The notes under the pieces are model-generated. The model made no database searches, had not been told where the DNA came from, and worked only from the letters and a program-made list of their open reading frames with translations. This document shows positions 9,111 to 17,412 of a stretch of DNA of 64,000 nucleotides, piece after piece. A program made the position numbers and the translations under genes. Each line of letters begins with the position of its first letter. Position 1 is the stretch's first letter. Source of the stretch: an uncultured Chitinophagaceae bacterium (GTDB taxonomy: Bacteria; Bacteroidota; Bacteroidia; Chitinophagales; Chitinophagaceae); contig CALGAP010000006.1 of NCBI GenBank assembly GCA_937958995.1, positions 124,001-188,000 on the forward strand. Reading direction: 5' to 3'.

Positions 9111-9671
9111 TCATTTAATTTCTGGTCCGCCCCGGCGGTCGTCGGGTACAAATTTGTGTTGCGCCGGCATCTGTACAGCTGGCAAATTATCTTTCTGCAA
9201 TACCAATGCAGAGTCGATAATACCGTTCGCATGCAACAAATACGCAGTGAGGCTGTAAACCTCCTCATCACTTAACGAGCCGGGCTCATTGTAGGGCATG
9301 GTGCGCCGGATATAATCAAATACCGTGGTGGCATATGGCCAGTAATTACCGATGGTCTTTGCCCGCGTGGTGGTATCGCCTGCCGGACCAACCAGTTGGT
9401 TATAAGGCCCTTCTTTACCGGTTTTACCATGACAAGCCGCGCATTTTTCCGCATAAATCCGCCTGCCCTCAGGCACGGTACCTGCGCCGTCGGGTAAGCC
9501 TTTTCCGTCGAGACTAACGTCTATATCCCACCGCGCAATTTCTTCTTCCGTAGCAAGCCGGCCAAAGCCAAAACTTTCAGGCATCGCTTCGTCCACGAAC
9601 GCGGGCGCTTCCGCATTGGTGGAGCAACCGACTGCCAACAGCAACCATCCGCCCAGTATCCACCTAATCAT
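9111..9671 (-). CDS. Lipoprotein monohaem cytochrome c (SoxD-like partner)
   Basis: I start this 186-residue protein at the ATG at 9671 because it gives a proper lipoprotein signal (MIRWILGGWLLLAVGC, lipid-anchored Cys16) and overlaps the preceding stop by 8 bp, suggesting coupling. One haem c site is seen at residues 77-81 (CAACHGKTG), with a likely axial Met in RTMPYNEPGSLSDEEVYSLTAYLL, the typical class I cytochrome c ending. It should accept electrons from the sulfite dehydrogenase encoded next and pass them to the respiratory chain. A longer start at 9707 would put the signal peptide inside the protein and is rejected. Confidence 0.88.
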   Translation of the reverse strand: MIRWILGGWLLLAVGCSTNAEAPAFVDEAMPESFGFGRLATEEEIARWDIDVSLDGKGLPDGAGTVPEGRRIYAEKCAACHGKTGKEGPYNQLVGPAGDTTTRAKTIGNYWPYATTVFDYIRRTMPYNEPGSLSDEEVYSLTAYLLHANGIIDSALVLQKDNLPAVQMPAQHKFVPDDRRGGPEIK

Positions 9672-11331
9672 ATTTTCCTGCCTGTAAACTGCTTTCCGAT
9701 AATGCATATTTTCTGTCTATTCTGTCGAGCACCACGTATATAGAGTCTTTGTTTTCGTTGATACCGCTCAGTATTACGCGCGAACCATCCTGTGTATCGT
9801 ATTTCAGGGTCATCCTGTTTCGCTTTTCGTAGCGGGGCGCTTTTGCAAATTCGCGGATACGCCGGGTAGTGACGGCGCGCTTGTCGATTTTATACACCTC
9901 GTCGCCGATATTGTCCCATGCTTCTTTAGGTATGAACTCGCTATTGTCGCCCGCCAAGGCGGCTGTACGTACAGGGATACGGTCGGCGCCACTTTGCGAA
10001 CCTGATCCGGCTGTTCGATTGCGCCTGTCGGGAATAGCTTTGTATTTATCCTGCAGGTACAATACCTTATTCACTTCATCGGCATAGTAATGAAACACAC
10101 GTTGACCGCCTCCCACACCCGTCAGTTCAAAGGTGCGGTTAATATCGCGCTGGGGATCACCGCCGCCATTGCTGAGATCCATCGGCACAGCCTTGTTGAC
10201 ACGAAACGTAAGTGTAGTCCATTTCTCGAAAGTAGCCTCCTGCCAGCGCACGGTATCGAGGGGTGAATAAGGAATAACTGTATTATTTATCCGAAATTCC
10301 GTAACAGCATAATTTCCGCGCAGTTCCTTTACACCTGCTACTGAAGGTTGCTTATAGGGATCGTACCAGAAATTGATGAGTTGTAGCCAGAAAAACCAGA
10401 TAAGGAATACGAAAATGGTCACCACCTTCAGCCCGGTACGCGCCAGGCGCTGCCATGTTTTGTTGAAAGAGGGATAGTAAAATACCGGCACGGTAAATTT
10501 CTCTGCAATAAACAGCCTGTAAATATTCTGCATATCGGGTATCAGCAGAAATGCCGAAAGCAGTACAAAGTAAGAGCTGTACACATGCACCCCGCCATCG
10601 TAGGCAAAGTTCACATATACAATATCGGCCAAGGCACCAAACAGCAAAACTGCCCCCAGTGCGGTTGTTTTCCTGAACAGCAACAAAGCGCCGGCAGCTA
10701 CCTCCACGATACCGGTAAAGATCTGGTACCAGGGCACAATGCCGATACTGAGCCAGAACATTTTCTGCGCTGTCAGGTCGCCGATATTCGTATTCAGCAC
10801 ACCCAGCGAAGGGTAAGGCATTTGTACCGGCAGCAATTTGGTAAAACCAAAACCGATAATGCCAATGCCTGCCCTGTATCGCACTACCACGCGCAGCCAG
10901 TAGTACGCCAGGTTATATTCAGAACGCTCTTTTTTGCGCCAGCGAGCAATAGCTGTCCAGATCAGTCCGCCAAGAACAGATACCAGTGCGGTGTTAATCC
11001 AGACAGCATATCCCAATAAATTACTGCCGAATATGGTGTTGCCAAACCAGTTGATGCCCGAGCCGAACCGCGCTATATCGTACAGATCGCGGTAATGCAG
11101 GCTGGTCCAGTCAATAGAAACAATATGCTGATACCAGGCTGCCGTGTTGGGCACACTCATCGCTATGAAAAAAATAAACCCGATGCGGAAGAGAATTTTT
11201 TCGTATTCCTTCCAGGCACGCGGCGCCGGTTTTGCTGCGCTGGCCGGTTCGGGCGATTTTGATGCAGCCTGCTTTCGCAAGGGCTGTTCTGCGGTTAATG
11301 TTGCCTCGTCAATGAATTGTTCGGAATGCAT
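9664..11331 (-). CDS. DoxX-like membrane protein with C-terminal periplasmic domain (paralogue 2)
   Basis: The 555-residue protein has a hydrophilic N-terminus (~40 residues, rich in Ala/Pro/Lys), then about seven membrane segments to residue ~320 carrying DoxX/DoxD-like features (VRYRAGIGIIGFGFTKLLPVQMP, LFGALADIVYVNFAYDGGVHVYSSYF). A ~200-residue C-terminal region follows (WYDPYKQPSVAGVKELRGNY to ALSESSLQ). It is a clear paralogue of the gene upstream, sharing FTKLLP/FLKFFP, YDGGVHVYS/YEGGEHVYS and the ending GINENKDSIYVVLDRIDRKY. DoxD proteins are the membrane part of thiosulfate:quinone oxidoreductase in Acidianus; whether these are enzymes or assembly/transport proteins is not known. An insertion with Ser/Gly/Arg (RRNRTAGSGSQSG) is unique to this copy. 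Confidence 0.75.
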   Translation of the reverse strand: MHSEQFIDEATLTAEQPLRKQAASKSPEPASAAKPAPRAWKEYEKILFRIGFIFFIAMSVPNTAAWYQHIVSIDWTSLHYRDLYDIARFGSGINWFGNTIFGSNLLGYAVWINTALVSVLGGLIWTAIARWRKKERSEYNLAYYWLRVVVRYRAGIGIIGFGFTKLLPVQMPYPSLGVLNTNIGDLTAQKMFWLSIGIVPWYQIFTGIVEVAAGALLLFRKTTALGAVLLFGALADIVYVNFAYDGGVHVYSSYFVLLSAFLLIPDMQNIYRLFIAEKFTVPVFYYPSFNKTWQRLARTGLKVVTIFVFLIWFFWLQLINFWYDPYKQPSVAGVKELRGNYAVTEFRINNTVIPYSPLDTVRWQEATFEKWTTLTFRVNKAVPMDLSNGGGDPQRDINRTFELTGVGGGQRVFHYYADEVNKVLYLQDKYKAIPDRRNRTAGSGSQSGADRIPVRTAALAGDNSEFIPKEAWDNIGDEVYKIDKRAVTTRRIREFAKAPRYEKRNRMTLKYDTQDGSRVILSGINENKDSIYVVLDRIDRKYALSESSLQAGKYD

Positions 11332-11340
11332 ATAGTTGGC

Positions 11341-12648
11341 TTATAGTGTCAAAGGTTTGCGCCTTCCCTGCCGCTCTACTTCTTTCAGCAGGTACTTCTT
11401 GTCAATTTTGCTGAGCACCACGTTGACAGAGTCGTTGTTTTCATTTATGCCACGCAACAATATCCGCCCCGCGGTGTCGCTATCATAGTGTAGCACCAAC
11501 TTTTCTCCGGAGTAGTGCTTGTTTTTGTTGTAAAGGGTTAGCACGCGAGTCACTGTATCTGCTTCGTACCGGTAATAATGCCGCCCAATAGATCCTTCCA
11601 ACTCATAAGTACGTTCCGCATCATCGCGAAGTATTTTCTCCACATTGCTGCTGTCTATAATCACCGGACGGTTCGATTTAATGCTGATCGTATTCCATTC
11701 TTCAAATACCACATCCTGCCAGCGTACAGGATCTGTTTTGGAATAAGGAAGTGTAGAATCGTTGAGTTGGAACTTTTCCACATTGTACAGTCCGGCCAGT
11801 TGCGGAAGAACTTTTGTACGCGGGTATTGGTAAGCATCTTCATAATAACCCACCCCGGTTTTAAATCCATAGAGCAATACAAAAAATCCGAAGAGGCCCA
11901 GCTTTACTGCCCAGCGGCTATAACGCAGCCAGTTGACAGTAAACGGCGGGTTGAAACGGCCAGGTGCTGTCGGCTTTTGCAAAACCACGAGACTGATGAT
12001 TCGCTGCAGGTCATAAGCCAGCACGAATACCGCCAGTGCAATCAGGTAAAGACTGTACACATGCTCGCCGCCTTCGTAGGCCAGGTTAGACATAAAGACA
12101 TTACCGGTGAAAATGATCACCAGGAATGCCGAAAGCGATGCCGTCTTCCTGTAAAAAAGTCCCAGTGCCAGCAATATTTCAAACAAACCGAGAAAACGTT
12201 CGTAGGAAGGAACGATGCCCAGGGTAATTGAAAACAGTTTCCAGCGGGTAAAATCACCATACGGTGTATTCAATATGCTGAATGAAGGGTAGGGCGATTG
12301 CAGAGGGAAGAATTTCAGGAATCCGTAAGCCAGTATACCGATAGCCAGGCGGTAGCGTACAATAGCACGCACCCAGTAGTAAATCGCCTGCAGATCGTGT
12401 TGCGCTTGCTTATCGTATGCGTGCCAGGCAATGCCGCCGATTATGGCCAGCACCAGTACAACGGCCCAGTTGCTGTAATACTGCCCTTCCTGGTAAAACT
12501 GCGGCATATAATGGGCGATATTGAAAATATCACCATAGTGCAGTTGCGACCAGTCAATAGATAATAGTTGTTGAAAAAATTTCCAGTCGAGTGGCACTGC
12601 CTGCACAAAAAAATAAATTAGAATAATTCTTACAGCGAGGGTCTTCAT
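11341..12648 (-). CDS. DoxX-like membrane protein with C-terminal periplasmic domain (paralogue 1)
   Basis: The 435-residue protein is the shorter of two tandem DoxX-like paralogues, separated by 9 bp. It starts with a membrane segment (MKTLAVRIILIYFFVQAVPLDW), has several more to residue ~275 (IAYGFLKFFPLQSPYPS-like core, FTGNVFMSNLAYEGGEHVYSLYLIAL) and then a ~160-residue soluble domain (QLAGLYNVEKFQLNDSTLPYS to GINENNDSVNVVLSKIDKKYLL). The same domain order in both copies points to duplication followed by divergence, and perhaps to a heterodimer. Operon position between SusD and the cytochrome/sulfite dehydrogenase suggests a part in oxidation of the imported sulfur compound, by analogy with DoxD; this is inference. 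Confidence 0.75.
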   Translation of the reverse strand: MKTLAVRIILIYFFVQAVPLDWKFFQQLLSIDWSQLHYGDIFNIAHYMPQFYQEGQYYSNWAVVLVLAIIGGIAWHAYDKQAQHDLQAIYYWVRAIVRYRLAIGILAYGFLKFFPLQSPYPSFSILNTPYGDFTRWKLFSITLGIVPSYERFLGLFEILLALGLFYRKTASLSAFLVIIFTGNVFMSNLAYEGGEHVYSLYLIALAVFVLAYDLQRIISLVVLQKPTAPGRFNPPFTVNWLRYSRWAVKLGLFGFFVLLYGFKTGVGYYEDAYQYPRTKVLPQLAGLYNVEKFQLNDSTLPYSKTDPVRWQDVVFEEWNTISIKSNRPVIIDSSNVEKILRDDAERTYELEGSIGRHYYRYEADTVTRVLTLYNKNKHYSGEKLVLHYDSDTAGRILLRGINENNDSVNVVLSKIDKKYLLKEVERQGRRKPLTL

Positions 12649-12673
12649 ACCTGGTTTTTTTCTGTTTATTTTT

Positions 12674-14020
12674 TTAGTACCCTTCGTTTTGCGTCAAAGC
12701 CGGATCAATCAGCAATTGCTGAGCGGGCAATGGCATCAGGTATTTGCGTTCATCAGTAAAATTCAAAACTGTAGTGGCTCTGCCTGTTCTCACCAGGTCG
12801 AACCAACGGTGTGGCTCAAATGCGAATTCAAGTCGCCGTTCATTTTCGATAGCGAGCAGTATTTCCTCTTTAGTAACGGCAGTGCTGGCACTGAGTCCGG
12901 CTCGGGCGCGCACCGCATCAAGGTCTGCCAGTGCTCCACTCAGGTCATTATTCTGTGCCCTTGCTTCGGCCCTGATGAGGTAGAGCTCGGCAACACGAAT
13001 CACATAGCTTGGATCTGAGCCGGGCGAGCGATAGTAGAGATTACCATACCAGCGATTCTGATTGTCTTTGGCCACCAGTACATTTCGATTACCACCTATC
13101 TGAGGATCATTAACTAATTCCACAAATGCATTGCTGGGTGCCCATTGCCTGGTGCCGCCATTGATTTGCGGTTGCCACTGGTTGCGGTGATTGTTTATTT
13201 CAGTAGTTCCGTTATAGAATATTTCAAAAACGGATTCTTCAGTGCCCCTTGCATTGTCGGCAAAAAAAGCGCTGTAAGGAGCTACCAGCTTATAGTTGGC
13301 GTTGTCTTCAATGATCCTGGTAGCATATTCCTCCGCCTTCGGCCAGTCGCGGTTGTAGAGATAATACCGGGCCTTCAATGCCCATACAGTTTTTTTGGTG
13401 GCGCGGTAGCGGTTGGTGGTAGCAGGCAGCAGGGGCTCGGCTGCTTCCAGGTCGCTCAGTGCCTGCGCATAGGTCTGCGCCTGCGTACTGCGGGGAATGC
13501 CTACGTTATCCGTTACACTGCTGGTAGGACTTGTAATCAGCGGCGCACCACCCCAGGTGCGGGCCAGGTCAAAATAAGCGAGGGCACGGATAAAATATGC
13601 TTCGCCCAGCAACTGATCTTTCAGCGCAGGAGTCAGTTGCGGATCAGTCACCTCGGGCACTTTAGTCAGTACCTGGTTGGCGCGGTTAATGGTTCGGTAA
13701 ATAGCCGACCAGGCCCCGGAAATAGTCGCGTTTTCGGCCCGCACGTTATGATTGATGAATTCCTGTATCTGCGACTGCGAGCCCGTCCACTGCACATTAT
13801 CGCCCGACAGGTAGCCGATGCTCTGGAAGCCGGTGCCATAGTAATCGCCACTGGATAGTGCACTGTATATGCCGTTCACTGCTTCCTCTGCCGATGTCTT
13901 GTCAAAAATGGTCTGTGCGTCAGATACCGACTCCTTGGGATCCACATCCAGGAACTTGCTGCATGAAGCGAGCAGCAATGTAAAAACAGATAGCGTGAAT
14001 GTATATCGTACTTGTTTCAT
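12674..14020 (-). CDS. SusD/RagB-family outer-membrane lipoprotein
   Basis: The 448-residue protein has a lipoprotein signal (FTLLLASCSKFLD, lipid Cys ~20) and the SusD layout: N-terminal TPR-like region (IYRTINRANQVL, LLGEAYFIRALAYFDLARTWGGAPLI) and the C-terminal conserved block (VIRVAELYLIRAEARAQNNDLSGALADLDAVRARAGL, ENERRLEFAFEPHRWFDLVRTG). SusD proteins sit on the outer face of the outer membrane as the lid of the SusC transporter. It follows susC by 3 bp. No glycoside hydrolase is in the operon; instead the neighbours are sulfur-oxidation genes, so the ligand is more likely an organosulfur compound or sulfated molecule than a plain glycan. Confidence 0.95.
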   Translation of the reverse strand: MKQVRYTFTLSVFTLLLASCSKFLDVDPKESVSDAQTIFDKTSAEEAVNGIYSALSSGDYYGTGFQSIGYLSGDNVQWTGSQSQIQEFINHNVRAENATISGAWSAIYRTINRANQVLTKVPEVTDPQLTPALKDQLLGEAYFIRALAYFDLARTWGGAPLITSPTSSVTDNVGIPRSTQAQTYAQALSDLEAAEPLLPATTNRYRATKKTVWALKARYYLYNRDWPKAEEYATRIIEDNANYKLVAPYSAFFADNARGTEESVFEIFYNGTTEINNHRNQWQPQINGGTRQWAPSNAFVELVNDPQIGGNRNVLVAKDNQNRWYGNLYYRSPGSDPSYVIRVAELYLIRAEARAQNNDLSGALADLDAVRARAGLSASTAVTKEEILLAIENERRLEFAFEPHRWFDLVRTGRATTVLNFTDERKYLMPLPAQQLLIDPALTQNEGY

Positions 14021-14023
14021 TGT

Positions 14024-17020
14024 TTACAGAGTTATGTTAATGCCAAACTGAACATTAAGAGGTTGCGGAGGAGTTCCCAGGTCGATGCCAGGCTGATTCT
14101 GGCTGCTGTTGGCGCTCGACTCAGGATCCGGGCCCGAATAACTGGTAAGTGTAATGAGGTTGCTGCCTGTTACGTACAACCTTGCGGTCTGAATACCGAT
14201 AAGGCTGGTGAAACCACGGGGCACGGTATATCCCAGCGTCAGGGAGCGAAGTCGTAAAAAAGATCCGTCTTCGAGCCAGCGGCTGCCGCCATCGCGGTAG
14301 TTGTTAACGTTTACGCCATCAGGACGGGGCACATCGGTAATATCGCCCGGCTTTTGCCAGCGGTTATGATAGTTGTGCGCGAATATGACGCGCGCAGCAT
14401 CACGCGCACCACCAGCCTCGCCGAAGAAACGGTTATGGTTGTAGGTATAATTGCCATACTGGAAAGAGAAAAATATACCCAGGTCGAAATTCTTATAGGT
14501 AAGCTGGTTCGAAATGCCACCGAAAAATTTTGGCCATACACTGCCGATAATCTGCCGGTCGTCGGCATTAATGGTTCCGTCTTTGTTGACATCTTCGTAA
14601 ACCGTATTACCGGTCTGGGGATCCACGTACAATTCTTTATACAACCAGAAAGAATAGAGCGGATATCCTTCTTTTTGCAAAATCAGGTTGCGGCTGCCAT
14701 ATTGCAGCGGAGTGGCCAGCTTTTCAATACGGTTCACATTGCGCGCAATATTGAAGCTGGTAATCCAGGTGAAATCGCGTTTTGAAAAATTTTCGGTTGT
14801 TACAGACAGTTCAAAACCACGGTTACTGATTTCAGCAGCATTGCTCCAGTAAGTTCCAAATCCTGAAGTCGCCGGCAGGGCCAGTTCCAACAAACCATCG
14901 CGGGTGTATTTACGGTAATAGTTGAACTCAACATTCACCCTGCCCTGCCATAAAGAAAGATCTGTTCCGATATTGAATTGCTCTGTTTTTTCCCAGCGCA
15001 AATCGCCGTTTGCCAGCTGCTGTGGCGAAATACCGGCATTGCCCTGGTAAGAGGCGCCACCCGACCAGAGGCCCTGCGAGGCAAAATCGCCTATGCCGTT
15101 CTGGTTGCCGGTCACGCCATAGCTTACACGTAGTTTCAGATCACTTACAATGTCTACATGTTGCATAAAATCTTCCTGCTTCACGCGCCAGGCCGCACCC
15201 ACGCTTGGGAAATAGCCCCATTTTTTATTCGCGCCAAACTTGGACGAACCATCGGCGCGCAGGCTGAAATCAACCAGGTAACGATCGCGAAAACCATAGT
15301 CAATTTTACCGAAGAAGGAAGCCAGCGTATTCTTGCTCCAGTTTTCGGTACCGGTGATGGTAGTGGCAGAAGAAATTTTGGTAAATGAATTGTTTGCAAA
15401 CCCGCGACCTTCCAGGTAAGTGCGGTCATATTCGTTACTCTGCAATGTGTTACCCACCAGCACTCCCAAAGTATGCGCGCCGAACCTCTTGCGCCAGGTG
15501 AGGGTTTGCTCATTCAGCCAGTTCACGTTTTGTGCTACGCTGGAAGTGGCCAGTCCCGAAGGACTTCCTGAAATCAGGTAGCTGTTCCAGTATTCGCTTT
15601 CATCATAATTGTTATAGTCCACACCCCAGCTGGAACGGAATTTCAGATCGGGAAGAATTTCTGCTTCGAGGTATAAGTTGCCGATATAGCGGAGACTTAC
15701 GGCTTTCACATTATAATGCTCCAGTAACAGCGTGAGGTTGTCGAAACCTGCACGACCAACCAACACACCGTCCTCGTTATAAGGTGAAAGATATGTGGGT
15801 GTATGCAAGGCAGCCTGCAACAGACCGCCGGCAGGACCATCACCTGCACGTGCCTGGTTGCGGAAAGTACGGGCTATGGAATTACTAACGCCTATCTGCA
15901 CATGGTCACTAATTCGCTGGTCAAGGTTGATTTTAAAACTCGCGCGATTGAAAGTGATTGGTTTCAGTATCGATTCCTGCTGATTGAAGCCGCCGCCTAC
16001 ATAATACCTGGTGCCCTTGGTGCCCCCGGTAAGCGATACATCATAGTTGGCGAGCCGTGCTGTGCGGAAAGCTTCCGAAAGCCTGTCGTAAGTTTGTTGC
16101 TCTTCGGGCAGACCGCGACCTCCCTCCGACACGGGTCGAAAAGGCCTGGTTTCAAAACTGTTACCCGTATTCACCCACCACTCATTCACCAGCTCAGCAT
16201 GTTGCGGGCCAGTAGCCAGCTCCCATAGAGGGGGCGCCCAGGCAAAGCCCTGCGATACATTGAGATTAACGGTAGGCTTTTGATTGTAGTTACCGCGTTT
16301 GGTAGTTACAATCACCACGCCGTTCGCACCACGCGAACCATAGAGCGCGGTGGCTTCGGCATCCTTCAATATTTCAATCGTCTCGATGTCCGCAGGATTG
16401 ATATCTGCTATGGGCGAAGTGGCTTTACCACCAGTATTGACCGTCTGCAGGCTGCTGCTATTGATAAATACACCGTCCACCACATACAATGGTGCGTTAT
16501 CGGCATTGATAGACGTGGCGCCGCGCAATCGCACATTCACTGCCTCGCCGGGCACGCCGGTATTACTGCTGATCTGAACACCCGCTGCCTTGCCCTGCAG
16601 TTGCGCATCAAAACTGCCGGCAGGAATCGACTTTGTTTCCGAAGGATCGATCTTGGAAACTGAGCCTACCAGGTTTTTTCTTTTCTGGGTGCCATAACCC
16701 ACCACCACCACTTCGTCGAGCTGGCGGTTGCCGGGCTGCAATACAATGTCAAGAATAGTTTGATTGATAATAGTGATGTCCTGTGACTGGTAGCCTACAA
16801 GGCTGAATTGCAATGCACGCTCCCGGGGACCCAGGCTAATAGTGAACTTTCCTTCCTGGTCAGATACTACACCCTTGTCTGAACCTTTTACCAAAATACT
16901 CACCCCGGCAAGAGGCTGGTCGGCAGCGTCGCGCACCGTGCCAGACACCGTGCGCAGATCCTGCGTTTTTGCTACAACAAGAACAAACAAAGCCGCCAGG
17001 CTGATAAGCAGTTTTTTCAT
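14024..17020 (-). CDS. SusC/RagA-family TonB-linked outer-membrane transporter
   Basis: The 998-residue protein has a signal peptide (MKKLLISLAALFVLVVAKTQ), an N-terminal carboxypeptidase-like regulatory domain (VSGTVRDAADQPLAGVSILVKGS), a TonB plug (DEVVVVGYGTQKRKNLVGSVSKI, then LYVVDGVF and IEILKDAEATALYGSRGANGVVIVTTK) and a long beta-barrel ending in LNVQFGINITL. It is the energy-dependent transporter half of a SusCD pair and the first gene of an eight-gene operon. The ~340-nt leader holds a cysteine-rich leader ORF, strong stem-loops and a palindromic operator shared with cysH, so expression is probably tied to cysteine or sulfur status. Confidence 0.96.
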   Translation of the reverse strand: MKKLLISLAALFVLVVAKTQDLRTVSGTVRDAADQPLAGVSILVKGSDKGVVSDQEGKFTISLGPRERALQFSLVGYQSQDITIINQTILDIVLQPGNRQLDEVVVVGYGTQKRKNLVGSVSKIDPSETKSIPAGSFDAQLQGKAAGVQISSNTGVPGEAVNVRLRGATSINADNAPLYVVDGVFINSSSLQTVNTGGKATSPIADINPADIETIEILKDAEATALYGSRGANGVVIVTTKRGNYNQKPTVNLNVSQGFAWAPPLWELATGPQHAELVNEWWVNTGNSFETRPFRPVSEGGRGLPEEQQTYDRLSEAFRTARLANYDVSLTGGTKGTRYYVGGGFNQQESILKPITFNRASFKINLDQRISDHVQIGVSNSIARTFRNQARAGDGPAGGLLQAALHTPTYLSPYNEDGVLVGRAGFDNLTLLLEHYNVKAVSLRYIGNLYLEAEILPDLKFRSSWGVDYNNYDESEYWNSYLISGSPSGLATSSVAQNVNWLNEQTLTWRKRFGAHTLGVLVGNTLQSNEYDRTYLEGRGFANNSFTKISSATTITGTENWSKNTLASFFGKIDYGFRDRYLVDFSLRADGSSKFGANKKWGYFPSVGAAWRVKQEDFMQHVDIVSDLKLRVSYGVTGNQNGIGDFASQGLWSGGASYQGNAGISPQQLANGDLRWEKTEQFNIGTDLSLWQGRVNVEFNYYRKYTRDGLLELALPATSGFGTYWSNAAEISNRGFELSVTTENFSKRDFTWITSFNIARNVNRIEKLATPLQYGSRNLILQKEGYPLYSFWLYKELYVDPQTGNTVYEDVNKDGTINADDRQIIGSVWPKFFGGISNQLTYKNFDLGIFFSFQYGNYTYNHNRFFGEAGGARDAARVIFAHNYHNRWQKPGDITDVPRPDGVNVNNYRDGGSRWLEDGSFLRLRSLTLGYTVPRGFTSLIGIQTARLYVTGSNLITLTSYSGPDPESSANSSQNQPGIDLGTPPQPLNVQFGINITL

Positions 17021-17048
17021 AACAATAAATAGGTAAAATATGAGCTTT

Positions 17049-17126
17049 GCCTAGGCAACAGCCGGAGACATGAGACAGCCAACCACCGACTACTCATGCT
17101 AGCATGAATACGGCTGTTGCACAGGC
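17049..17126 (-). ncRNA. Long stem-loop in the susC leader RNA
   Basis: On the minus strand, GCCTGTGCAACAGCCG (17126-17111) pairs with CGGCTGTTGCCTAGGC (17064-17049): 16 positions with 14 matches, including a perfect run of 10. Inside the loop a second stem (CATGAG with CTCATG) and the palindrome CATGCTAGCATG can form. The base of the stem ends 29 nt before the susC start codon. No U-run follows, so it is not a standard terminator. It lies between the Cys-codon leader ORF and susC and is a good candidate for the regulated structure. Confidence 0.6.
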
Positions 17127-17151
17127 AAAAAAAATCATTGAAAGGATAGAC

Positions 17152-17170
17152 CGACTATTTTGAATAGTCG
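17152..17170. promoter_or_regulatory. Perfect 8-bp-arm hairpin in the susC leader
   Basis: The sequence CGACTATT-TTG-AATAGTCG is a perfect inverted repeat, 35 nt after the stop codon of the Cys-rich leader ORF. An 8-base T-run on the minus strand (17127-17134) follows 17 nt later, too far for a textbook terminator. Directly upstream on the minus strand are two copies of CTTGTC(A/G)TAAG (17171-17193). It may be part of an attenuator. Confidence 0.4.
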
Positions 17171-17204
17171 CTTACGACAAGCCTTATGACAAGCGGGATA
17201 AAAA

Positions 17205-17285
17205 TCAACAACAACAAAAACGAGCGGGATAACAACAGAATACCACCGCAGGAAAAGCAAACCTGTAACTGGATGAAACGTGCAT
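17205..17285 (-). CDS. Cysteine-rich leader peptide upstream of susC
   Basis: An ATG at 17285 opens a 26-codon ORF ending at TGA (17207-17205). The peptide is unremarkable at first and ends FCCYPARFCCC: five of its last ten residues are Cys, with three consecutive TGT codons just before the stop. It begins about 75 nt after the predicted transcription start of the susC operon and stops 184 nt before susC. Runs of codons for the regulated amino acid at the end of a short leader ORF are the mark of ribosome-mediated attenuation. That a second Cys-run leader precedes cysH in the same window makes chance unlikely. Translation itself is not proven. Confidence 0.72.
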   Translation of the reverse strand: MHVSSSYRFAFPAVVFCCYPARFCCC

Positions 17286-17348
17286 AACGAAAAGTTTTAT
17301 CGCTTAGCAAATCCGGCTGATGCTGGTGGTTAACATCGACCCGGTATA

Positions 17349-17367
17349 GTCTACTAAATTGGTGGAC
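17349..17367. promoter_or_regulatory. Palindromic operator upstream of susC, site B
   Basis: GTCTAC-TAAATTG-GTGGAC matches the palindrome family seen at 5061-5087, 29170-29188 and 29224-29242. On the minus strand it begins at the last base of the TATATTTG box, so a protein bound here would cover the transcription start and act as repressor. Confidence 0.72.
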
Positions 17368-17399
17368 AAATATAAAAAACTAAGTTCGTAACGGCCAAA
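17367..17399 (-). promoter_or_regulatory. Promoter of the susC sulfur operon
   Basis: On the minus strand a TTTG (17399-17396) is followed after 21 nt by TATATTTG (17374-17367), matching the Bacteroidota -33/-7 consensus TTTG / TAnnTTTG. Transcription would start near 17360, giving a ~340-nt leader before susC. Confidence 0.68.
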
Positions 17400-17412
17400 A
17401 AAATTTTCAGTT

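Noticed and set aside
17042..17070. Tiny ORF (MSPAVA) inside the 3' arm of the leader stem
   Set aside because: Six codons without any amino-acid bias or initiation signal; expected by chance.
17041..17130. SAM, cobalamin or other known riboswitch in the susC leader
   Set aside because: None of the conserved sequence cores I know for these classes is present; the structure is better described as unknown.
17127..17170. Rho-independent terminator in the susC leader
   Set aside because: The 8-bp hairpin and the T8 run are separated by 17 nt, too far for intrinsic termination; an attenuator role remains open but unsupported.
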